Shown piece by piece: positions 1 through 10,370 of a stretch of DNA of 64,000 bases. The stretch is from Chamaelirium japonicum (lineage: Eukaryota > Streptophyta > Magnoliopsida > Liliales > Melanthiaceae), in the NCBI GenBank assembly GCA_947650365.1, contig OX393550.1:99958972-100022971 (forward strand), written 5' to 3'. The notes below the pieces were generated by a model that saw nothing but the letters and a program-made list of their open reading frames with translations, ran no database searches and was not told the DNA's origin. The translations under genes were made by a program, and so were the position numbers. The first letter of the stretch is position 1. Every line of letters starts with the position of its first letter.

Positions 1-54
1 TAGGCGATGGAGTAGGTAAGTAGCCTACTCCATGGAGCAAACTACCATTTCCCT

Positions 55-55
55 C

Positions 56-85
<30 letters not shown>
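55..85. repeat. (TA)n-(GA)n microsatellite
   Basis: A run of TA dinucleotides passes into GA dinucleotides directly left of the palindromic MITE. With the TA tract on the other side it shows that the MITE sits inside a dinucleotide repeat. Confidence 0.9.
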
Positions 86-86
<1 letters not shown>

Positions 87-435
87 GGCCGATCCAGTGA
101 GAAACTCCTTATTTGCGAAACCTTGTGCAAAATCCCCTTAGAGGTTTCAAAATTTGATGAAACTTGGTAGGCATGCTACCTATGCCATGTTGATCATCCT
201 CACAAAATTTCATCAAATTCTAAAACCTCTAAGGGCATCAAATGTTAGAAAATTTACTAACCGTTCATAAAAACCGTTAATTTGATTATCTAATTTGATG
301 CCCCTAGAGGTTTTAGAATTTGATGAAATTTTGTGAGGATGATCAACATGGCATGGGTAGTATGCCTACCAAATTTTATCAAATTCTAAGACCTCTAGGG
401 GGGTTTCGCAAATAAGGGGTTTCTTACTGGATCGG

Positions 436-438
<3 letters not shown>
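86..438. mobile_element. Palindromic MITE in a TA tract
   Basis: The left end GGGCCGATCCAGTGAGAAAC is repeated inverted at the right end with few mismatches, and similarity continues inward (for example TTATTTGCGAAACC and AATTTGATGAAA arms) until the two halves meet near position 260. The element is therefore almost a full foldback of about 350 bp with no coding capacity. The TA-rich surroundings hide the exact target duplication. The superfamily is uncertain. Confidence 0.8.
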
Positions 439-524
<86 letters not shown>

Positions 525-538
525 CGTGTGTGTGTGTG
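439..538. repeat. (TA)n-(TG)n microsatellite
   Basis: About 80 bp of uninterrupted TA followed by TG dinucleotides. The hydrophobic small reading frame crossing it is only the repeat in translation. Confidence 0.95.
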
Positions 539-712
539 AATTATTCCTTAATTCACTTGATAATGTATGTCTAAAATTCATCGTTACAATGTCTTGAAAT
601 AGATATGAAACAATGATAATCAATTCAAATACTTTATGTAGACTAAGCACTTACAATATAATCATTGACATATATTGGGAAATTTCTCAAGAAACCAAAA
701 AAAAGCAGCTTA

Positions 713-935
713 GGGGGTGTTTGGCATCATTCCGGAACCACCATTTCTATTCTCAACGGATACTTTTTTTTCCGCTAGAATGAAGGAGTTGGGAACGATA
801 TTTTATCGTTCCCAGCGTTTCTACGCCAATCGGACCGTTGAGCCCTCAATTTACACTAGAAATGGTCATTGACGGGAATGCCCTATTCCGGATGAGATTT
901 AAGCAGAACAGCGGTTCCGCATGCCAAACACCACT
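713..935. mobile_element. Tourist-like MITE (PIF/Harbinger type)
   Basis: The left terminus GGGGGTGTTTGGC and the inverse of the right terminus (AGTGGTGTTTGGC) form a TIR, flanked on both sides by TTA (710-712 and 936-938). A 3-bp TTA duplication with a G-rich TGTTTGG terminus is the mark of PIF/Harbinger-derived Tourist MITEs. Length is 223 bp and there is no ORF. Confidence 0.75.
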
Positions 936-938
936 TTA

Positions 939-2232
939 GATAGAGGGGGGATAGTGTTAGTCAGTTTTAATAATATCCATTGGATTTAATTTTAGAATCA
1001 ATGGATTGATGATGGAGATCGTATGAGACCCATAGGAAGCGCAATAGAAAGCCCAAAAGAACCCGATATGCGCTCTACTTTCGCTCTCTCTCTCTCCTAG
1101 CCATGTGGCTTGTTTCGCCCGTGGTTTTCACCGCACGTCTTCTCATTCCCTCTCTTGTACGGTGTCCCCTCCCCCTTCTTTCCTTCTCTTCTTTCTTCTT
1201 CTCCTATAAAAATCCATCCACAAAACCCTAATGATAGACTTGAATTGAATAAAACTTGAAACCCTAATTTTCAAGAACGAAACAAGTGGCTTGTTCGAGA
1301 GATCTTCGACTCTTCATCCATGATTCTCTGTCTTTTCTTCCACCACAAGCTTCTTCACCTACCGCCACGACTTCATCTACGACCTTTGCGAGAGATCGAC
1401 GCGAGGTTTCTTTGTCCATCGTTCATTCTAGGTTCTTCACCCCGTCTTCCGGAATATCCTCCTCTTCCGCCATCTCATCTATCGAACACTGGGAACACAT
1501 CAGGTATTGACTAAGGTACGAATTAACAGTAATATCATTTTATAGTTGTAATCATCCCTTGCATTTACCATCGACCTTCCTTTGTTATTTTGGACTTAGA
1601 TCATTACGTGGCTTCATAGGTCTCCATCACACGTTAGTTTGTTTATTAGATATTTAGATCTATTTCTTTGAGACACTTGCCCATTTGTTTGCGATATAAA
1701 TCTATTGTGTTTGTTGTGATTATTTGTTATAAACTGAAAACTACCTTCATAACTTCATTGCCATTGGGATATTGTTTGAAGCCTCTAAAACCATTATGGG
1801 ATGATTACATATGATTTTCATTCCCTTTCTTAGTGTTGAAATCAGATTTTATTGTTAAAAAATGCAGGTAGGCTTCTGCCAAGAACCCACATGCATCATA
1901 TTAGAATGCATGGAAGGATCTCAAAGCAACACCCCCACCCTATCCCCCCAACAAACACACAGTTTGTCATATGATTAATCAAGAATGATTAGATCCGTGA
2001 GAGGCCATATTTACAATGCAAGCCTTGTCACAAGACATCATGGAATCTGCCTCTACCAATAATTATTGGTGAACCGATTGCATAGAAATGCATTGGATCA
2101 AAGTGTATCTATAGTGCATTGATGCATTCTGAGTTTTGAGGGTAATATTGTGCTTATGTTCAAAAAAAGATTAATATTGTACTTGGTAATCATATTAAAG
2201 TCTAGTGGTTATTGTCTTTTTTGATATTACAG
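939..2232 (+). other. Possible promoter, leader and intron of an unidentified gene
   Basis: A CT-rich stretch near 1085-1200 leads to a TATA-like motif (TATAAAA near 1204), a leader and a short ORF (1286-1510, 74 codons, opening at a TTG and not an ATG) without recognisable domain. After it the sequence is T-rich and intron-like until an acceptor-type AG at 2231-2232. This would fit the 5' part of a plus-strand gene whose downstream exons are listed next. No protein family was recognised, so it could equally be a chance arrangement or an old retro-element leader. Confidence 0.25.
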
Positions 2233-2345
2233 CTATATTGTTGCCACCTTGCAAAGGATCCCTGATCATGTTTGGGATAGAGAAGACATTAAGAAGATTG
2301 TTGCCTTTTTTGCAATCTTCAGAGACTTCGAACATGATATGAGAA
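2233..2345 (+). CDS. Putative internal exon, unidentified gene
   Basis: Bounded on the left by a pyrimidine-rich acceptor ending ATTACAG and on the right by a donor-like GTTAGT. The frame is open and reads a plausible soluble peptide including DHVWDREDIKKIVAFFAIF. Joined across the proposed intron (2346-2432) the frame continues into the next exon without a stop. No family was recognised, and there is no independent evidence of expression. Confidence 0.3.
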
Positions 2346-2432
2346 GTTAGTTCCAATTTCCCATTTACAAGTCCTGCAACATCTGTATGATCTCAACAAT
2401 TACCTAACATCAATCATCTGCAAAATTGACAG

Positions 2433-2734
2433 ATACTACTACAAGATCAAGATCGAAATTGAGACTCCCCAGTGGAAACAATGATGTTACGAGCTGGTCG
2501 ACATGGCAGGAACCTAATCAGTCACCGCCACCAAACAACGAACCACAACCGACCGATTGGGTCAGCATGAGAATCCATGCAACACCCAGTGTTCTAAAAA
2601 GTGGCCCAGGCGGCCACCTAGGCGCTAGAAGGTCCCCCAGATCTAGCGAGGAAGAATTCTCATTAGGACAAGAACCCAATATGTATATAAGAGGATATCT
2701 ATATAACATGGTATGTCGGTTTTGTGCTGACTAG
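2433..2734 (+). CDS. Putative terminal exon, unidentified gene
   Basis: Starts after an acceptor-like TTGACAG and runs open about 100 codons to TAG at 2732-2734. The first part is rich in Ser, Thr and Arg (TTTRSRSKLRLPSG). The later part includes a GGCCACCTAGGCGC segment that may be repeat-derived. It is in frame with the exon ending at 2345. Probably the tail of a decayed or low-complexity gene. Confidence 0.3.
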
Positions 2735-3186
2735 ACAAAACAGAAGCTAACTAGGACAAGCTGACTGGACAAAAATGATCACCGAATAGATCTAGCCATT
2801 CGTTTAAAAATCAACGCACAATCTCTATTTCCCCCTCAACCAACTCCCTCCTCTTGGTTTCAAATCCCAATCTATTTAAACTGCACTAAACCTCTAATCC
2901 CGGCCCATTTAAACTGTACTAAAACTAACTGTTCATCCCGTGATCGTTGTTCGCATCAACGGGTATGCACCCACCTGCTAAAATTTTGACCGCCCCAAAC
3001 CATCGGGTCGATCTCGAGGAATCCGTTCGAATAGAGACAGATGTGATTGATCGACTATAGTGGGAGGAGGAGTTGGTCGTGCCGAAAACAACCACTTTGT
3101 GCCAATCGACACGAGCAAGAAAATGGGTGTCCTTATGAATGTCGATGTTGTCATCGAAAGTGTTTTGTTGCCGAAAGCGTTCAGGT
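2735..3186. other. No gene recognised
   Basis: Intergenic sequence with short open frames only. No repeat termini, RNA gene or conserved protein similarity was seen. Confidence 0.5.
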
Positions 3187-3302
3187 GTGTTGCCAGCAAA
3201 GGCGACCCACTACAGTGCCGACATATGTATTGCCGCCGAAGGCGACCCACTACAGTGCCGAAGATGTGTTGCCGCCGAAGGCGGCCCACTACAGTGCCGA
3301 CA
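3187..3302. repeat. 39-40-bp tandem repeat, 3 units
   Basis: Three copies of a unit containing GGCGACCCACTACAGTGCCG, spaced 40 and 39 bp, in a minisatellite arrangement. Overlapping short ORFs on both strands reflect the repeat and are not taken as genes. Confidence 0.85.
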
Positions 3303-3727
3303 AGTACAGGCATGCACTAGTAGTAGTACGAGTCCCATACACATACACTGTAGAAGATATATTATCTAATGTATACAAATATCTCTACCAAGTATGATTG
3401 AGAAAGAGGGTGAGAGCCATGGACGGTCCTTAGGTTTTGGGGGCCCTAGGCAAAGTCCAAAAATTGGGCCCTCTCCTTTCTCTTCTGCAGACGAGTAGAC
3501 GACAACTCTCTCCTTTCTTTCCCACAGCCGAGAGCGACAAAGTCAATCATTGGTATGTTAGAAAGAGATGTATTCTTTAAATTTTGGAACTTTTTTATTT
3601 GTTTAGTACATTTATATATCATTTAGGTCTTTTCACCTGTCCAGATTGCATGTAAAATGCTTTAATGCCCGTAGTACGACATTTGAAACTTCTAATGCAA
3701 TGGTTACAGAAAATCACATATCGATTA

Positions 3728-3862
3728 TCATGAGCATGCATGTAAATCGTCTCTCTTTAAAAGTCTCGCAATGCCGTAAAGATATCTTTTAACAGCAGGT
3801 GCATCTGAAGTTCTATAAATCCAATGATTGTAGCCACCTTGTTTAATAAGTTCTAAACCATG
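3728..3862 (-). CDS. Possible 3' exon of the truncated minus-strand gene
   Basis: On the minus strand an acceptor-like GGTTTAG precedes an open frame of about 44 codons that ends in TGA at 3728-3730. The peptide has a well-mixed composition, including HWIYRTSDAPAVKRYLYG and a Lys/Arg-rich tail. It lies downstream of the exon at 3964-4068 in the same orientation, so it may be the last exon of that gene, with middle exons missing. No family was recognised. Confidence 0.25.
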   Translation of the reverse strand, partial: HGLELIKQGGYNHWIYRTSDAPAVKRYLYGIARLLKRDDLHACS

Positions 3863-3963
3863 ATGTCATACACGTTAAAACCTCTAGCTACTATATTTAG
3901 AATAGGTGTTGCCAATAAATGAGAAGGAAAAAAAAAATTGTGCTCAACAAAAGAAACCCTTAC

Positions 3964-4068
3964 TCTAAGTTCCGAGGGAGTCTTCCTCTTCATTGTTACA
4001 TCAGATTTGGGTCTCTTAAATGAGAAAGTATTGGCTGAAGATGATTCCAAAAGAGCAGCTTTCGCCAT
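3964..4068 (-). CDS. First coding exon of an unidentified plant gene (truncated)
   Basis: ATG at 4066-4068 opens exactly 35 codons and ends on a strong donor (GTAAGG at 3963-3958, minus strand). Residues include MAKAALLESSS and RKTPSELR, a basic, low-hydrophobicity N-terminus. Upstream, an acceptor-like AG at 4082-4081 and a donor GTAACT at 4365 define a 5'UTR intron (4081-4365), a typical plant layout. Expected middle exons are not visible before 3862, and transposon-like sequence appears below 3480, so the gene is probably broken or a duplicated 5' fragment. Product unknown. Confidence 0.45.
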
Positions 4069-4365
4069 GCCGCCCAACTTCTAATATAGCATCTTTCCTC
4101 CTACAACACGAACATGCATTAATGAAGGAAAAATGGAGCATAACTAAACGATCACCAGAAGTGATTCGCAAAATCGGAATTTTTTTTAAAAAAACATGAC
4201 ATTCCCAAAATCCAAACAAACCATGACCTAGAGGTTCAAGAAAAAGAAAAAAAAAGGAATTGTGGAATCTGATCAAGAATTATTTGGGGATTGATGAACC
4301 CTAACTCGAGTCCAGCAGCCTGACAAAGATCGGTATCCAGAAACCCTAGAAGAGATCGAAGTTAC

Positions 4366-4490
4366 CTCAACAGAGCTTGGGATCTTTCTCTATCAAGGTG
4401 GGGACGGGGCGGAAAACCTAATCTCCGCGGCCGAGAAGGAGATCTCCGGTTGAGAGAGAGAGAGAGGAGAGAGAAGGAGGGGATTTGAAA
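4366..4490 (-). other. Likely 5'UTR exon of the same gene
   Basis: A G/A- and CT-rich leader on the minus strand ends at a GTAACT donor at 4365. It joins to the exon containing the ATG at 4068. The GA-rich microsatellite at about 4453-4475 is common in plant 5'UTRs. Confidence 0.35.
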
Positions 4491-4919
4491 TGAAAAGGTG
4501 GCGAAGCAACTATGCAAGTGCGGCAAGGCGGAAATTTTGACGTTTATGTTTTATATTCGAAAGTGGATCATTTCCCTCCAGAGAAAATATTCAGCGGTAC
4601 GGACGCACCACGTCAGCAAGGACACGTGGTGCACCGCTCTACCGTTACTGGCGGCGTTTGGAGGTAGGACGGAGGAGATCGGGTCGGGGCTCAGTCACTC
4701 CGTTTGTATCTGGAATGGAGTTAGACGGAGTAGGGTTCCGACCAACTCTGTTATCGCAACCCGACCGATTATCACTTACACCCCTCTCATTTTTAAAACC
4801 ATATAAATGCCGATCAAGGCTGTAGGCTGTTGCGATCAGATCGGCTCGCTATAAAAACTGATGGGCGGTTAGTGCGATCAAGATCAGCGAGCAAAATCAG
4901 GTATTACCTCTGATTCTCT

Positions 4920-4921
<2 letters not shown>
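4491..4921. other. Repeat fragments, no gene
   Basis: Positions about 4655-4765 resemble 13780-13862 (shared GGAGGAGATCGGGTCGGGGC-type sequence). Positions 4766-4812 resemble the foldback arm at 13915-13975. These are pieces of the same repeats seen later in the window. No coding sequence was recognised. Confidence 0.5.

Positions 4922-4998
<77 letters not shown>
4922..4998. repeat. (CT)n microsatellite
   Basis: Uninterrupted CT repeat of about 38 units. Confidence 0.95.
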
Positions 4999-5004
<6 letters not shown>

Positions 5005-5124
5005 ATTCAGCGGCTGATGCCGTCGACGAGGTGGGCACGGAGTCACGGACCTTGAGAGTTGAGGGAGAGGACGCAGCGGGCGTCGCCGTCGTAGAAACGG
5101 TTGCCGGTTGTGGACATTGCGGAG

Positions 5125-5220
5125 GAGGTGGGGACGGCCGGACGGGCGCAGCGTGGGGACGAGGTGGGGACGGCCGGACGGGCGCAGCGTGGGGACGAGG
5201 TGGGGACGGGCGGACGGGCC
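5125..5220. repeat. 36-bp GC-rich minisatellite
   Basis: Two full 36-bp units (5125-5160, 5161-5196) and a partial third, each containing GAGGTGGGGACGGCCGGACG. The 139-codon frame across it (4998-5417) is Gly/Asp-rich repeat translation, starts on TTG and has no recognised domain. Confidence 0.85.
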
Positions 5221-5423
5221 TTGAGGGAGAGGACGCAGCGGGCGTCGTCGTCGTAGTCGTAGAAGCGGATGCGGAGGACGGCCGGCGGTCGGAGAGCTCG
5301 CCGGAGGAGCCGTCGAAGAACAGGTTCTCCTCCTCGAGGTCGGTACGATTTGGAAAATCCCTAATCCCCTATCAGTCTCTCTCTCTCAGTCTCTCTCTCT
5401 CAACCAGAGAAGAATAAAAAGAA

Positions 5424-6590
5424 GGAAATTTTTATTCATACCCCAAAAATCTGTAATTAGCCCCCTATCCCTAGCGTTTCTCAATAACTTACTCAACAAT
5501 CCTTTAATACCAACAATGCCCTTTTTTTGTACCCCAAACCCCAAAGCCCCTGCCCAGCGTCTTTTGTGCCCAACCCAACCCAATGTTTGTTTAAACTTAG
5601 CCCATCGGGTAGGCCGGGTTGTGCGGGGTGGGTTCGGGTTAACCCGCCCAAAGTCGGGTTGGGTTTGGGTTGGCCCTCCCAAGTTGCAGCTAGAGGTGGC
5701 AATGAGTCGTGTCGTGTCTAGTTTCGTGTCGTGTCCAAAACCCCTAGACCCGGACCCGACCCGTTTAACTAATCGTGTCTAGATCCTAAACCCGTACCCG
5801 ACTCGCTAATAAACAGGTAGACACGATAAGACCCGGTAAGACCCGTTTACCACCCGGATCTATTCAATTGACCCGATCCGACCCAATCCGTCTGGATCCG
5901 ACCTGACCCGAAAGACACACTGGTATTATATATTATAGTATCGGATTGCTGGTAGACTCGACCCGACCCGACCTGTTGAATACTAAATGGGTCTTCCCGG
6001 GTCTACAGTGTCCAGACCCTAAACCCGGACCCGACCCGTTTATTAAACGGGTGTATTTTGTCAACCCGTTTACGACCCGAACCCGTTTAGCCTTGACCCA
6101 GACCCGCTAACTTCGTGCCGGGTCCTGTCGGGTCGAGGATAAATAATTCGGGTTGGGCTCGGATTAGCCCGCCCAAATTCGGGTTGGGTTCGGGTTGGAC
6201 TCGGGTTGGGTTCAGGTTGGCCCGCCCAAGTTGCAGCTCTACTTGTGCCTTCAAGTATCAGCCAACTGGAAGTGGGCCATTGCCCGAAAGATTTCGGGAC
6301 ACCCGCCGATCTCAAAAAAAAAAAAAAAGTATCAGCCAACTGCATAGGGTTTATTTAAGAGTGGGGTGTATTCAAGAGTGCATATAATTAGGGTATATTT
6401 AAAGGGGTATGTGTTTGATTGGGGTAAAATCAAGTTGGGGCGGGCCATTTAACTAGGGTGTATTGAAGGTGGGGTGTAAGGGGGAAGGATATTTTTGGGA
6501 TAGGAATGGGGTATGAAAAAAAAAAATGGGGTGTGTTCAAGTTTGTTGGAAACGGGGGCTAATTACAGATTGATATGAATAAAATTTTCC
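5424..6590. mobile_element. 1.17-kb TIR DNA transposon with 8-bp TSD
   Basis: The left terminus GGAAATTTTTATTCATACCC and the inverted right terminus (GGAAAATTTTATTCATATC) match, and similarity continues into an arm reading ATCTGTAATTAGCCCC. Both ends are flanked by AAAAAGAA (5416-5423 and 6591-6598), an 8-bp duplication that suggests the hAT superfamily. There is no transposase. The interior is filled by GGGTTGGGTTCGGG-type repeats and another MITE. A partial copy of the left end lies at 13701-13735. Confidence 0.75.
5691..6140. mobile_element. GACCCG-rich hAT-type MITE, nested, right end lost
   Basis: Begins TAGAGGTGGCAATGAGTCGT and is filled with GACCCG/CGGGTC motifs. It is the reverse-oriented relative of the element at 10803-11240, sharing the order of internal blocks down to CGCTAACTTCGTG. 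Its expected right terminus (CACCCCTA type) is absent. Instead the sequence passes into a GGGTTGGGTT block that resembles the sequence on its left. Confidence 0.65.
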
Positions 6591-6599
6591 AAAAAGAAT

Positions 6600-6861
6600 G
6601 GGTCATTTGACTTTGCCCCCTAAACTTTACCTTGAATTAGACTTCACCCCCCATGGGCCCCATCTTTTCATTAATTAGACTTTACCCTCCAAAACTAATT
6701 GTACTGTCAACTCACACCCCCAAAACTTTATTTCTATTCCGTCAGCTCACCCTTTCTCTTAGATGGTGAGCTGACGGAACAGTTAGTTTTGTCAAAGTCT
6801 AATTAATGAAAACAGGGTAAAGTCTAATTCAAGACAAAATTTGGCAAAGTCAAAATAACCC
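6600..6861. mobile_element. Foldback MITE
   Basis: Left arm GGGTCATTTGACTTTGCC and right arm GGCAAAGTCAAAATAACCC are inverted. The arms continue with AATTAGACTT and AAGTCTAATT and meet around a GTCAGCTCACC/GGTGAGCTGAC centre. Length 262 bp, noncoding. The target duplication is unclear. Confidence 0.7.
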
Positions 6862-7518
6862 AAAATGAATCTATAAATATATATTGCCAATGTCAAATGT
6901 CAGCTTATTGTTATTTTTATATACAACAAAAACAAGTATTTGGTAGACATTCACATCAAGGCATCGATTGTTTGAAATAAAAATAATAATAATAAGTGAA
7001 ATTAAATTTAACAAACATGTTAAAAAAAAATTTGGAGGTTTCACGGCATCCGAGGACTTACACGTCTGTACCGACCGGTAGGGTTGGTCTCGACGAAGCC
7101 GTTGTCATTTACCGTCGATCGCTCCGCCCGTCGTGCTTCGAATATGCCGCCACTCGGGCGACCAGAGACCGTGGGATCGAAAGGGGAAGAGCAGAAAGTT
7201 GGGTCGATATCAGAACCCTAAGTAATTCGACGTAGCTTCTGTAGTTTTAATGTTTATTTCTGATTTTCTCTCTTGCTAAACTTAAATATTTTAATTTATT
7301 CATATTGATGAATCTCTATTCGAATTAATATAATGAATGTTTGCAAATAAAATAATTAATATAATGAATAAAGAACTTGTGGAAGCTTAGGCTGCAGTGT
7401 TGAAAGAGTTTTTTAATAAAGAATTAGAAAATGTCTTTAAAAGATTAAAATATAGATTATGTTTTTTTTCTTCAGGTTATTGGTGAGTCATAATCTCATC
7501 TTGAAAGCTAAGGTTATA
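6862..7518. other. AT-rich leader region of the hAT pseudogene
   Basis: AT-rich sequence with one GC-richer block (about 7041-7235) that may be the 5' leader of the hAT element. The left terminal inverted repeat expected for that element was searched for by eye and not found. Confidence 0.4.
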
Positions 7519-10044
7519 ATGTCACATCATGGTCAAAGACTCACAACAAAAATGATCGATGCATTCTTCAAGAGAAAGGATGTTGATAAATCAGAAAGTC
7601 ATGCGCCTTCTGCATCCAATCCTGATACTTCAGTTCATGATGAGCAAGAGCAGCGTCCTTTTAAATCTCCAAGAGTGGAGCCTAAAGAATTAGCTAATCC
7701 TCTTGATGATCAACATCTTCCTACATCTCCAAGAGTTGAGACTAAAGAATTAGTAGATATCACTTTCTTTTGAACGTGATCTGGGATTACGTCTTCAAAT
7801 ATGGCAATATCCAGTTAATTAACAAAATGAAGTGCGACGCTCTTATATCAGAGCAGGGCCGTATCAGTTTCTTCTTTCAGAGTATCCACTTTCTGGACCA
7901 GAGAAACATCGTTGACGGTTTCAATCTTCTTGGTTTACATTGTTTTCTTCCTGGTTGGAGTATTCCCCTTCAAAAGATGCTGTGTTTTGTATACCATGCT
8001 TTCTTTTTGGACAAAAACCAACAAGTCGTCATGGATCAAGTGCATTTACAGTCGAAGGGTTTCGAAATTGGAAAAATGTTAACAATGAAAAAAATGTGCT
8101 TTTTTAAATCATATGGGAGAAGACCCTTGTTCACCACATAATAATGCTGTAAGATCTTGTAGAGATTTAATGAATCAATCTCGACATATTGACAAAGTGA
8201 TGCATGCACAATCTTTAGAACAAATTATGAATAATAGATTGCGGCTCAAGGCTTCAATTGATTCTATTCGATGGCTTACATTTTAAGGATGTGCTTTCAG
8301 AGGTCATGATGAAACCCCAGATTCAAGAAACCGGGGTAATTTTATAGAAATGATAAAGATTTTAGCATCATATAATGATAAAGTTTCTGAACTTGTCTTA
8401 GAAAATGCTTCAAAAAATACAAAATATACATCACCAAATATTCAAAAAGAGATTTTGCATATTCTGTCCAGCAAAGTGAGAAATATGATTCGTGAGGAAG
8501 TTGGGGATGCTAAATTTTGTATTCTTGTTGATGAAGCACGTGATGAATCAAAGAGAGAGCAAATGGCACTTGTTTTAAGATTCGTTGATGCAACTGGTTT
8601 TATACGAGAACGGTTTTTTGCCCTTGTGCGTGTTCAAGACACCTCCGCATTGACTCTTTAAAAAGAGTTATCAGCCGTACTTTCTTGTTATAATCTCAAT
8701 ATTCAGAACATTCGAGATCAATGATATGATGGAGTCAGCAATATACGAGGTGAATGGAATGGATTACAAGCATTGTTTCTTAATGCTTGTCCATATGCAT
8801 ATTATGTACATTGCTTTGCTCATCGCTTACAGTTAGCATTAGTTGCAGCATCTAGAGAGGTAATCTCAATTCATCAGTTCTTTTCAAAATTGACTTCTGT
8901 TGTCAATATCATCGGTGCTTCTTGCAAACGAAACAGTGAATTGCAATATGCTCAAGCAGCTCGAATTGCACATATGATAGCTATTGATGAACTTGAGACT
9001 GGTAGTGGGGCTAATCAGATTGGTACTTTGCAACGTGCTGGAGATACTCGTTGGGGCTCTCATTTTTCTTCTGTTTGCAGTTTAATAAAGATGTTTGGTG
9101 CAACTTGTTCAGTTCTTCAAAACATCATTAAAGATGGATCCACTTACTCTCAACGTGGTGATGCTGATGCTTCTTATAATACGATTACATCATTCGAGTT
9201 TGTATTTATTTTGCATTTGGTGAAAGAAGTTATGGGAATCACTGATATCCTTTGTCAGACTTTGCAACACAAATCTCAAGATATTTTAAATGCTATGCAT
9301 CTAGTCTCAACTACAAAAGCACTCATTCAAAAGTTGAGAGAAGATGGTTGGGAAACTCTACTTGATAATGTGAAATCATTTTGTGGAAGTTATAACATTG
9401 ATATACCTGATATGAGTGCTCGTTATATAATGGGTCGAGGTCAGTCTCTTTATCAACGAGATCACATTACAATTGAGCATCATTATCGGATTGACATATT
9501 CACCACTGCAATAGACTCTCAGTTGCATGAATTGAATAACAGATTTAGCGAGCAAGCAATGGAACTGCTTATTCTTAGCTCAGCTTTAGATCCCAAGGAT
9601 GGTTATAAATTATTTAAAATTGATAGCATTTGCAATCTTGTAGAGAAGTTTTACCCTGAAGATTTTACAGAGCAAGAGCGTGTTCTTTTGATATTTCAGT
9701 TGCAACATTATGAGCTCGATGTACCTCATCATCCAAATTTGCAGAATGTGTCTACAATATCTGAACTATGCCGAGGATTAGTGGAAACAGATAAGTCAAA
9801 AGTCTATTATCTTATTGATAGAGTGATTCGTCTTGTGTTGACTCTTCCAGTTTCCACTGCGACTACAGAGCGAGCATTTTCAGCAATGAAAATTGTCAAA
9901 ACCAAACTTCGCAACAAGATGGAGGATGAGTTTCTTGCAGATTACTTGTCTGTTTATATTGAGAAAGAAATTGTTGAGACTTTCAATTCAGACTCAATCA
10001 TAGATGATTTATATTCTCTAAAAGATCGTCGAGCACAACTTTGA
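7519..10044 (+). pseudogene. hAT transposase-derived pseudogene (ZMYM1-like)
   Basis: The first ATG opens MSHHGQRLTTKMIDAFFKRK, typical of plant ZMYM1-like hAT proteins. In broken frames follow a TTF-type zinc-finger region (about 7790-8150, with FLFGQKP), a DUF4371-like middle (8350-8650) and the hAT C-terminal dimerisation domain (about 9800-9990, with STATTERAFSAM and RNKMEDEFLADYL). Lesions: a frameshift near 7757, stops at 7820, 7913, 8284, 8659 and 8722, and a likely frameshift near 8090. The last 423 codons (8773-10044) are still open. Family members run about 750-800 residues, so nearly full length is represented. Function is lost. It once cut and pasted DNA by the hAT mechanism or was a domesticated relative. 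Confidence 0.85.
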
Positions 10045-10369
10045 TAATGGATCTTTTTATTATATGTTTTTTTTCACATATCTATGTCATTTTTAACTTG
10101 ATATATTTCTACAATAATTATTTATTTTTTTAGTTTTGATATTGTGTGTATCCATGCCAAAGTTGTTTAGATATATTTTTGTATGCATTTGTTCTTGATG
10201 GGTTGTAAAGTACGTTTTAGTTATGATCTTATCGTAAGTCTTTTTTTACTAAAAATATGTGATAAGAATTTTTGTTAAAAAATCAATATTAAAATTTATA
10301 ATTTTTCTAATCCACTATGCATTCTACTAGTTCGGCCCCCTCAAGTGAAAATTCATGGGTCCGCCCCTG
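10045..10369 (+). other. 3' noncoding end and terminus of the hAT element
   Basis: AT-rich 3' tail ending in GGGTCCGCCCCTG at 10357-10369, whose inverse CAGGGGCGGACCC is a standard hAT terminus. The next base starts sequence homologous to the foldback repeat at 14104, so the boundary is well placed. The partner terminus is not visible. Confidence 0.6.
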
Positions 10370-10370
10370 C

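Noticed and set aside
438..650. 70-codon minus-strand ORF ending in alternating Ile-Tyr
   Set aside because: It reads the TA microsatellite.
7770..8141. Separate 123-codon protein
   Set aside because: It is the wrong frame of the hAT pseudogene. The TTF zinc-finger text is in the neighbouring frame, interrupted by stops.
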